64,000 bases of DNA from Bos javanicus (taxonomy: Eukaryota > Chordata > Mammalia > Artiodactyla > Bovidae). Shown in pieces: positions 55,545 to 64,000 of the stretch. The notes below the pieces were generated by a model. That model ran no database searches. It was not told the DNA's origin and worked only from the letters and a program-made list of their open reading frames with translations. Location of the stretch: contig NC_083873.1 in assembly GCF_032452875.1 (NCBI RefSeq), positions 73,901,987 through 73,965,986 of the forward strand. Reading direction: 5' to 3'. A program made the position numbers and the translations under genes. Every line of letters begins with the position of its first letter. Positions within the stretch are counted from its first letter, which is position 1.

Positions 55545-57679
55545 TTGTTGTTGTTGCTCAGTCACTAAGTCATGTCTGATCTTTGGGACCCCATGGACTG
55601 CAGCATGCCAAACTTCCCTGTCCCTCACCATCTTCCAGTTTGTCCAAGTTCATATACATTGAATCGGTGATGCCATCCAACTATCCCATCCTCTAAAGCC
55701 CTCTTCTCTGCCTTCAGTTTTTCATAGCATCAGGGTCTTTTCCAAGAAGTCAGCAGTTCACATCAGGTGGCCAAAGTATTGGAGCTTCACCTTCAGCGTC
55801 AGTCCTTCCAATGAATATTGAGGGTTGGTTTCCTTTAAGATTGACTATTTTGATCTCCTTGCTTTCCAAGAAACTCTCAAGAGTTTTCCCCAGCATCACA
55901 GTTTGAAAGCATCAATTCTTTGGCACTCCACCTTCTTTGTTGTCCAGATTTCACATTTGTACATGACTACTGGAAAGACCATAACCTTGACTATACAGAC
56001 CTTTGTCAGTAAAGTGATGTCTTTGCTTTTTAACACACTGGTAGGTTTGTCACAGCTTCTTGTCAAGAAGTAATCATCTTCTGATTTCATGGCTGCAGTC
56101 ACCATCTGCAATGATTTTAGAATCCAAGAAGAGGAACTCTTGTCACTGCTTCCACATTTTCCCCTTCTATTTACCATGAAGTGATGGGACCGGATGTCAG
56201 GATCTGAATTTTTTTAATATTTAATTTTAAGCTGGTTTTTTTTTTTTTTTCCCACTCTCCTCCTTCACCTTCATCAAGAGGTTCTTTAGTTCCTCTTTGC
56301 TTTCTGCCATTAGAGTGGTATCATCTACATATCTAAGATTGTTAATATTTTCCCCAGCGATCTTGATTTCAGCCTGTAACTCATCCAGCCTGGCATTTTG
56401 CACTATGCACTCTGCATATAAGATAAATAAACAGGGTGACAATAAATAGCCTGTACTCCTTTCTCAATCTCAAACCAGTCAGTTGTTCCATACAGGGTTC
56501 TAACTGTTGCTTCTTGACCCACATACAGATTTCTCAGGAGACTGATAAGATGGTCTAGTATTCCCATCTCTTTAAGAGTTTTCCATAGTTTGTTATGATC
56601 CACACAGTCAAAGGCTTTAGCATAGTCAATGAAACAGAAGTAGATGTTTTTTCTGGAATTCTCTTGCTTTTTCTATGATTCTGAAAATGTTAGCATTTTG
56701 ATACTGGTTCCTCTGCCTTTCTAAACCCAGCTTGAACATCTGCATGTTTTCAGTTCACGTGCTGAAGACTAGTGTGGAGGATTTTCAGCATAATCTTACT
56801 AGAATGGGAGATGAGTGCAATTGTTCATTGATTTGAACATTGAATGCCCTTCTTGGGAATTGTGATGAGGATTGACCTTTTCCAGTCCTGTGGCCACCGG
56901 TGGGTTTTCCAAATTCGCTGATATATTGCAAGCACTTTAATAGCATCATCTTTTAGGATTTTAGATAGATCTGCTGGAATTTCATCACCTCCACTAGCTT
57001 TATTGGCAGCATTGTTTCCTAAGGCCCACTTGACCTCACACTCCAGAATGTCTGGCTCTGAGTGAGAGACTACACCATCTTGGTTACCAGGTCATTAAGA
57101 TCTTTTTTGTACAGTTCTTTTGGGTAGGTTTTCCATCTCTTCTTGATCTCTTCTGTTTCTATTAGGTCTTTACCCCTTCTGTCTTTTATTTTGCCCATCT
57201 TTAGATGAAATGTTCCTTTGATATTTCTAGTTTTCTTGAAGAGATCTCTAGTGTTACCCTTTCTGTAGTTTTCCTCTATTTGTTTGCATTGTTCACTGAA
57301 GAAGGCCTTCTTGTCTCTCCATACTCTTCTCTGGAACTTTGCACTTAGTTGAATGTACCTTTCTCTTTCTACCTTGCTGCTTGTCCTCTTTCCTCTACTA
57401 TTTGAAAAGCCTCCTCAGACAACCACTCTGCCTTCTTGCATTTCTTTTTCTTTGTTATGCTTTTTCTTGGCTGCCTCATGTACAGTATTATGGACCTCTG
57501 TCCATAGTTCTTCAGGCACTCTGTTTACTAGATCTAATCCCATGAATCTATCCATCACCTCCACTGTATATTCATAGGGGATTTGGTTTAAGTCTCATAC
57601 CTGACTGTCCTAGTGGTTTTCCCCACTTTCTTTAGTTTAAGCCTGAATTTTGCTATGAGGAGCTTATGATCTGAGCCAC
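55545..57679 (-). mobile_element. BovB LINE, old subfamily, perfect 11-bp TSD
   Basis: The minus-strand copy has a (GTT)n tail at the left (ttgttgttgttgctcag) and covers the C-terminal region, the reverse transcriptase (YVDD at 56320-56331) and the linker, ending in the endonuclease (gatctgagccac). Flanks agtgggaatag at 55534-55544 and 57680-57690 fix both ends. At 2.1 kb it is 5'-truncated. Frames 56403-56603 and 56227-56442 (antisense) are surviving reverse transcriptase pieces. Stops and indels are frequent. Confidence 0.95.
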
Positions 57680-57690
57680 AGTGGGAATAG

Positions 57691-59029
57691 ACTAGTCTTT
57701 GCTTTTTTCTGCCATGGTGTATGTGGAATCAGCAAAACTGGTATCTCCTCTGAACTTTGACTATATCCTGTACGTCTTTAGGTCAGAGTCATTTATAAGA
57801 GGATATTTTCAAGTTCATTTAAAACAAACAAGCAAACAAACCTCAGTGTAGCTTAAATAAAGAATGGATTTTATTGACCTATTTATCTGAAAGGCTAGAG
57901 GCAGGCAATATTGGATCCAGTCTCCCATAGGACTTCACATCTGTCTCTGTGATATGCTTTGATGATGTAAGTTTCCACACTAGAGTTCCAGACTCTCCTG
58001 TTAGGATAGTAAGATCACTAGCACATATTCAGACTGCACCTTTTTGCACATTTTTATGGTTTACATTCCAAGAGAAATTAGAGTTTGTCTTCTGCTATCT
58101 TTTGAAATCTTAGAAATTACTTTTTTCCATTGATTTGAATTCATTTTCAGTGGCCAGAGAGGTTTGTTTCAGGAAGCCAATTCTACTAGAGTCATGTGGC
58201 TAAGAACGGGACGATCAAAAACTGCTGATGGAGAAAGGAGAATTGGAACTGAAGAATCAGTCTGCAAATGTCTACCGACCTGTGTTAAGCTACACATTTT
58301 CATCTTGAGAAAACCTGTCTGATAAATACCACTAGGAATACACCAGTAAAACAAAATTTGGTTTATTTTACGCCAATAAAACAAAATTTGGTTCATTTTA
58401 GTTTTCTGCAGTATTGGTGAACATTGCCCTTGAGGAAAAATGGGGCAGATAACTAAAAAGAAATGGGAAGGGACTTTTAATAGGGCTCACATTTCTGCCT
58501 AATGCCTGTTTCTAATGAGCACCTGGAAGAAGCGTGAAACATTACTAGATGTTTATCACAGCAGTCTTACCCAGGAGGCAGTAAAAGCAAGACTGAGGAA
58601 ATCATTGGTCAGGAAGCCATAATTGCTTTGATTATGTGGCCTTGGCCATGTCTAGTTGAAAACATTCATTTAGTTTCTGTTAGAAATGCTATAATCTGAT
58701 TACCCGTCATACTAAGAAGATGACTTTGGGTTCTGTTTTTCCAGAAAATACAAAGTTAGAATAAATGAGGAATGCTGTAAAAACAACAAAAACAACAAAA
58801 ATAGTGAACCAAAAAATTATTCTAATCTGAAGAATTGAGGTTGAAAATTAAGGTTAGTTCAATAGTGACCCAAATAGTTCAGATCCTTTAAGCAAAGGCA
58901 GAATATTTCATTCTCACTGATTTAATTTCAGACAGTTATGTTTCTCACAGCTGAGGGTTTTAATCAGCAAATTTTCTCAGAACTATGTGTTTGAAGTGAA
59001 TAAAAGAAACCTTTACATATTAAAAATGA
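57691..59029. other. Unassigned sequence
   Basis: I recognise no repeat family or gene. It contains a 2 x 30-bp tandem duplication (58341-58400) and an A-rich run with (AAC)n character at about 58776-58802. Confidence 0.45.
58341..58400 (+). repeat. Tandem duplication, 2 x 30 bp
   Basis: Two adjacent 30-bp units share the core taaaacaaaatttggtt and differ at about three positions. It is a simple local duplication in unique sequence. Confidence 0.9.
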
Positions 59030-59302
59030 ATAGCTGCTATAGTTTAAAAACAGGTTTTTAAACTTGCAGTTTTAGGTTCAAAGCAAAATTGAACGGAAAG
59101 TACAGACATTTCCATATACTCCCTCCCCCTTATATACATGGCTTCCTGAATCATCAGTATCCCCTGCTAGAGTGGTATACACATTAGAGTTGAAGGACAC
59201 ATTCAAACATTAGAATCACTAAAAGTTTACGGTTTACAATTAAGTTCACTCTTGGTGTTGTATTCTATGTGTTTGGACAAATGTACTGACATTCTAGCAT
59301 CT

Positions 59303-59490
59303 GTGTGTGCTTTGTCCCTCATTTATATCCGACTGTTTGTGACTTCATGGGCTGTAGCCCTCCAGTCTCCTCTGTCCATGGAATTCTCCAGGCAAGAATA
59401 CTGGAGTGGGTTGCCATTCCCTTCTCCAGGGGATCTTCTCCACCCAGGGACTGAACCCGATTCTCTTATGTATCCTGCATTGGCAGGCTC
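59303..59490 (-). mobile_element. Bov-tA SINE, head truncated
   Basis: The minus-strand copy has a complete BovA unit, but the tRNA-like head breaks off after 'cctgcattggcagg'. About 90 bases of unassigned sequence follow. Confidence 0.85.
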
Positions 59491-59585
59491 AGTATAGCTG
59501 TTTCAAATTAAAATCCAATTGTAGTCACTTACATTGTACTATCTGAATTCTGTGGACTTACTCTAGTTGTAAGAAGTCAGCATTC

Positions 59586-59709
59586 CTACTCTCCTACTCC
59601 TGGGGATCTTCCTGACCTTCTCCAGGGGATCTTCCCAATCTACAGATCAAACCTTAAGTCTCCTGACTTACATGCAGAGTCTTTACCAATTGAGCCACCA
59701 GGGAAACAC
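59586..59709 (-). mobile_element. Bov-tA SINE fragment, 8-bp TSD
   Basis: Only the inner part (ctccaggggatcttccc) and the tRNA-like head in reverse (gagccaccagggaaacac) remain. The flanks read cagcattc at 59578-59585 and 59710-59717. Confidence 0.8.
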
Positions 59710-59787
59710 CAGCATTCTAGTATCAAACAGAATAGTCTGACTACCCTAAAAATTCTTTTTGCTCTGCCTGGTCACCCCTCCCTGACC

Positions 59788-59984
59788 TTGACTTTTGTGT
59801 GCTCAGCCACTCAGTCATGTCCAACTCTTTGTGACCCTATGAACTGTAGCCCGCCAGGCTCCTCTGTCCATGGGATTCTCCAGGCAAGTATACTGGAGTG
59901 GTCACTATCTTCCTGACCCAGGGATCAAATCCAGGTCTCCTGCATTGCAGGTGGATTCTTTACCATCTGAGCTACCAGGGAAGA
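59788..59984 (-). mobile_element. Bov-tA SINE
   Basis: A complete minus-strand copy runs from tgtgtgctcagccactcag to the reversed head agctaccagggaaga. Short duplications cctgacc (59781-59787 and 59985-59991) flank it. The BovA part has a small deletion near 59905. Confidence 0.9.
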
Positions 59985-61496
59985 CCTGACCCTTAGAAAC
60001 TACTAATTTTATTTTTTTTCTATTATGATAATTTATCTTTTCTAGATTGTCATATAATTGGAATCATACAATATGAAAACTTTCAGATTAATTTCTTTAT
60101 ATTTACTAGTATGCATTTAAGATTGCTCCATGTCCTTTCATGGCTTGATAGCTCATTTGTTTATATCATGGGATGATATTCCATTATATCAATGTAACAC
60201 AGTTTATTCATCCATATACTGAATGACAGCTTAGTTGCTTATAAGTTTTGGCAGTTATGAATAAAGCTGCTATAAATGTCTGAGTGTAGGTTTTTGTGTG
60301 GACATAAGTATTCAATTCAAGGAATTTAATTGCTGGATCATATGGTAAAATTATGTAAGTTTAGTAAGAAACTATCAAATTGTGCTCCAAATTTTGCTTT
60401 CCTGCCAGCAATAAATGAGAGTTACTATTAATTCACATCTTCCCCAGAATTTAGTGTTGTCAATGTTTCATATTTTGGCCATTCTAAAAAGTATCTAATG
60501 GCATTTTGTTATTGTTTAAGTTAGCATTTTCCTGATGAGAAATGATATGAAGCATATTTTCATATGCTTATTTGCCATCTGTATATTTTTGTTGAAACAT
60601 CTGTTTAAGGTCTTTGGACCATTTTCTAATTGGATTGTTTGTTTCTTACTGTTGAGTTTTAAAGTTCTTTTTATATTTTGGAAAATATTCCTTTTTAAGA
60701 TGAGTCTTTTATGAATATTTCTGTCTGTGGCTTGTCTTCCTATTTTCTTGGCATTGTCTTTGAAAGAGCAAAAGTTTTTACTTTTAATGACATACAGTTT
60801 GTCAGTTATTTCTTTCATGGATTGTGCCATATTGGTTCTCTCTAAAAAGTCATCATACAGTTGGGTATATATTTCCTTTTCTCCCTTGCCTTTCACTTCT
60901 CTTCTTTCCTCAGCTATTTGTAAAGCCTCCTCAGACGACCACTTTGTCTTCTTGTAATTCTTTATCTTTGGGATGATTTTGGTCACTGCCTCTGGTACAA
61001 TGTTACAAACCTCAGTCGATAGTTCTGCAGGCACTCTGTGTAGCAGATCTAATCCTTTGAATCTGTAACCTCCACTGTATAATAGGAAGGGATTTGATTT
61101 AGGTCATATCTTAGTGGCTTATGGTTTTCTCCACTTTCTCTAATTTAAGCCTGAATTTTGCAATAATGAGCTCATTATCTGAGCCACAGTCAGCTCCAGG
61201 TCTTGTTTTTACTGACTCTATAGAGTTTCTCCATCTTTGACTGCAAAGAACATAATCAACTTGATCTCAGTATTGACAATCTGGTGATGTCCATGTGTAA
61301 AGGCGAGTCTTATGTTGTTGGAAGAGGGAGTTTGCTATGAACAGTGTGTTCTCTTGACAAAACTCTGTTAGCCTTTGCTCTGCATCATTTTGTACACCAA
61401 GGCCAAACTTACTTGTTACTCCTGGTATCTTTTGATTTCCTACTTTTGTATTCCAATTTCATATCATGAAAAAGAAATCTTTTGTGTTAGAAGGTG

Positions 61497-61705
61497 TGGG
61501 TTTTCTGGTGGCTCAGCTGGTAAAGAATCTGCCTGAAATGTGGGAGACCTGGATTCTATCCCTGGGTTGGGAAGATTCCCTGGAGAAGGGAACAGCTATC
61601 CACTCCTATATTCTGGCCTGGAGAATTCCATGAACTCTATAGTCCATGGGGTCACAAAGAGTCGGACATGACTGAGCGACTTTCACACACATACACACAT
61701 GAAAT
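61497..61705 (+). mobile_element. Bov-tA SINE nested in BovB
   Basis: A complete copy with head ggttttctggtggctcagc, BovA unit and tail ttcacacacatacacacatg. The B-box has decayed to gattctatccc. Host BovB sequence resumes at gtaggtcttcatagaac. Confidence 0.92.
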
Positions 61706-63654
61706 GCCACACAATATGAAGTATTGTAGGTCTTCATAGAACTGGTCAACTTCAGCTTATTCAGCATCAGTAGTTGGAGCATTGGCTTGGATCACTGTGA
61801 TGTTGAATGGTTTGTCTTGGAAATGAGATCACTTTGTCATTGTTGAAATTGCACCCAAGTACTGCATTTCAGAATCTTCTGTTGACAATGAGGACTACTA
61901 TTTTCCTTTTAAGGGATTCTTGCCCACAGTATTAGATATAATGGTCATCTGAACTAATTCACCCATTTCTGTTCATTTTAGTTCACAGATGCCTAAAATA
62001 TAGATTTTCAATCTTGCCATCTCCTGCTTAACCACATCCAATTTACCTTAATTCATAGACCTAACATTCCAGACTCCTATGCAATATAGTGCTTTACAGC
62101 ATTGGACTTTACTGTCACCAACAGACACATCCACAACTGAGTGTCATTTCTACTTTGGCTCAGTCACTTCAATCTTTCTAGAGCTATTCATAATTGCTAT
62201 CTACTCTTTCCCAGTAGCATATTCAACATTTTCTGATCTGGAGGGGCTCATCTTCTGGTGTCATAGCTTTTTGCCTTTTCATACTGTTTATGTGATTCTC
62301 TAGGCAAGAATACTGGAGTGAGTTGCCATTTCCTCCTCCATCTGAATGCAGTGTTCCAGAGAATAGCAAAGAAAAATAAGAATGCCTTCTTATATGAACA
62401 ATATAATGAAATAGAGAAAAACAACAGAAAGGGTAAGACTAAAGATGTCTTCAAGAAAACTGAAGATATCAAGGAATATTTCCTGAGAAGATGGGCACGA
62501 AAAAGGGCAGAAATGGCAAGGACCTGACAGAAACAGAAGAGATAAACAAGAGATGATAAGAATACACAGAACTATACAAAAGTGGTCTTAATGATGTGAA
62601 TAACCATGATGGTGTGGTTACTTATGTAGAGTCAGACATCCTGGAGTGTGAGGTCAAGTGGGAAACATTACTAGAAAATAGCTAGTGGAGGCGATAGAGT
62701 TCCAGCTGAGCTATTTAAAATACTAAAAGATGATGCTGTTAAAGTACTGCACTCAATATGCCAACAAATTTGGAAAACTCCACAGAAGCACAAGACTGGA
62801 AAAGGTTAGTTTTTATTCCAATCCCAAAGAACAGAAATGCTAAATAATGTTCAAACTACCATAAAATTGTGCTCCTTTCACTTGCTAACAAGGTTAGGCT
62901 CAAAATGTTTCAAGTTAGGCCTCAGTAGTATTGGAACTGAGAACTTCCAAATGTACAAGCTGGGTTTCCAAGATGCAGAGGAAGCAGAGATGAAATTGCC
63001 AACATTTGTTGGATCATAGAGAAAGCAAGGGAATTCCAGAAAAACATCTGCTTTTGCTTCATGGTTTATTCTAATACCTGTGTGTGGGTTACAACAAACT
63101 GGAAAATTCTTAAAGAGATGGGATTATAAAACCACCTTACCTGTCTCCCGAGAAACCTATATGCTGGTCAAGAAGCAACAGTTAGAACCAGACATGGAAC
63201 AACTGACTGGTTCAAAATTGGGAAAGGAAATGACAAGGCTCTATACTGTTTTTCCTGCTTATTAAACTTCTATGCAAGATACAGCCTGTGAAATGCCAGG
63301 TTGGATGAATTGAAAGCTGAAATACAGATAGCCGGGAGAAATAACAACCTCAGATATGCAGATGATACTACTCTAATGGCAGAAAGTAAAGAGGATCTAA
63401 AGAACCTCTTGATGAGGGTGAAAGAGGAGAGTGAAAAAAACTGGCTTGAAACTTAACATTCAAAAAATGAAGATCACAGCATCCAGGCCCATCACTTCAT
63501 GGCAAATACATGGGGAAAAAGTGGAGACAGGGGCAAATTTTATTTTCTTGGGCTCCAAAATCACTAGTGACTTTGTGACTGCAGCCTCAAAATTAAAAGA
63601 TGCTTGCCCCTTTGAAGAAAAGCTATGAGAAACCTAGACAAAGTAATAAAAAGC

Positions 63655-63733
63655 AGAGACATCACTTTGCCAACAAAGTGATGTCTCTTTGTTGTCAAAG
63701 AGACAACAAAGCTTTGACCATATAGTCAAAGCT
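63655..63733. repeat. Three overlapping perfect hairpins
   Basis: Hairpin 1 (63655-63688) has 15-bp arms, agagacatcactttg and its exact image, around ccaa. Hairpin 2 (63687-63711) has 10-bp arms, ctttgttgtc and gacaacaaag, around aaaga. Hairpin 3 (63710-63733) has 9-bp arms, agctttgac and gtcaaagct, around catata. About 45 bases here are absent from the BovB consensus I remember. Confidence 0.88.
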
Positions 63734-63768
63734 ATGCTTTTTCCAGGAATCATGTACAGATGTGAGAA

Positions 63769-63982
63769 AGTGAAAAGGAAAGTGTTAGTCATTCAGTCGT
63801 ATTTGGCTCTTTGAGTCCCCATGAACTGTAGCCTGTAGGCTTCTCTGTCCATGAAATTTTTCAGGCAAGAATACTGGAGTGGGTTGTCATTCCCTTCTTC
63901 AGGGGATCTTCTAAACCCAGGGATCGAACCCAGGTGTCCTACATTGAAGACAAATTCTTTACCATCTGAGCTACCAGAAAAG
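63769..63982 (-). mobile_element. Bov-tA SINE with intact B-box
   Basis: The minus-strand copy interrupts the BovB. It runs from gtgaaaaggaaagtgttagtc to the reversed head gagctaccagaaaagg. The B-box reads ggttcgatccc on the minus strand (about 63921-63931). The window ends shortly after, with gacaataatattaatact. Confidence 0.9.
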
Positions 63983-64000
63983 GACAATAATATTAATACT

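Larger units (their letters stand above)
59030..60857 (-). mobile_element. Old L1 3' region, antisense, with three SINEs
   Basis: Antisense L1 3' UTR and ORF2 C-terminal phrases run across the whole interval: cagttttaggttcaaagc, cactcttggtgttgtattc, 'gctctgcctggtcacccctc', gtcatataattggaatc, gatgatattccattatatc, taattgctggatcatatgg, ctttttatattttggaaaat, 'aaaaagtcatcatac'. SINEs interrupt it at 59303-59490, 59586-59709 and 59788-59984. The 172-codon frame at 60516-61034 crosses from L1 into BovB and is accidental. Confidence 0.75.
60858..63768 (+). mobile_element. BovB with inverted 5' half (twin-primed)
   Basis: Two BovB halves lie head to head. Antisense 60858-62338 covers the 5' region, endonuclease and linker. 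Sense 62339-63768 starts at catctgaatgcag, where the antisense half leaves off, and covers the linker end and reverse transcriptase (YADD intact at 63355-63366). The halves are consecutive in the source element, as expected for twin priming. A Bov-tA sits at 61497-61705 in the inverted half. The sense half is cut by another SINE at 63769, so the 3' tail, if present, lies beyond the window. Frameshifts break all frames. Confidence 0.88.

Noticed and set aside
60516..61034. 172-codon minus-strand frame
   Set aside because: It joins an antisense L1 segment to antisense BovB linker across an insertion boundary.
2931..63982. tRNA genes suggested by tRNA-like segments with B-boxes
   Set aside because: These are the heads of Bov-tA and CHR SINEs. 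They lack a complete cloverleaf and are followed by SINE bodies.
1..64000. CRISPR array, operon, integron or other prokaryotic system
   Set aside because: The recurring sequences are dispersed SINEs and LINEs with target duplications, not regularly spaced repeats. There is no dense coding and there are no operon-like gene runs.

Overview
This window is nuclear DNA from a ruminant, almost certainly a bovid. It is packed with BovB (RTE-type) LINEs and with the Bov-tA and Bov-A2 SINEs that derive from them. It also carries artiodactyl/bovine L1 3' ends, a CHR-type SINE and older mammalian MIR, L2 and L1 remnants. I see no bacterial, plasmid or CRISPR features and no complete ERV. I cannot tell cattle from sheep, goat or buffalo by eye.

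No host protein-coding gene can be supported. Almost every longer open frame lies inside a retrotransposon: BovB endonuclease/reverse transcriptase pieces, the L1 ORF2 C-terminus, or antisense SINE frames. By hand annotation about 60% of the window is interspersed repeat. The remainder is AT-rich unique sequence typical of an intergenic region or a very long intron.

Layout. 0-9 kb: BovB and SINE pieces, a GC-rich block (1.69-2.25 kb), a 5'-truncated L1 with perfect target-site duplications (TSDs; 3.83-4.49 kb), a CHR SINE, an LTR-like remnant, and a BovB split by a Bov-A2 SINE (6.2-7.4 kb). 9-21 kb: scattered SINEs, old L1 3' ends, and BovB 3' halves at 13.4 and 15.3 kb. 21-31 kb: a young L1 with a telomere-like 5' junction, a near-full-length minus-strand BovB (22.7-27.3 kb) holding a SINE and an opposite-strand BovB, then an internally deleted minus-strand L1 (27.3-28.6 kb). 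31-37 kb: a twin-primed L1 and a near-full-length plus-strand BovB (33.5-36.9 kb) whose reverse transcriptase active site is mutated. 37-43 kb: the most repeat-poor stretch. 43-49 kb: an old BovB, a 305-bp AT-rich palindrome (45.52-45.83 kb), a DNA-transposon fossil, and an L2 invaded by SINEs. 49-58 kb: LTR-like and L1 remnants, SINEs, and an old BovB with perfect TSDs. 59-64 kb: a minus-strand L1 with three SINEs, then a BovB whose 5' half is inverted against its 3' half, ending in three stacked hairpins.

The strongest observations are structural: the AT-rich palindrome, the inverted (twin-primed) BovB, the hairpin cluster inside it, the twin-primed L1, and two BovB classes in which tail type and active-site motif (YADD or YVDD) appear to go together. 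Repeat family names come from recognition of known consensus sequences, not from a database search.
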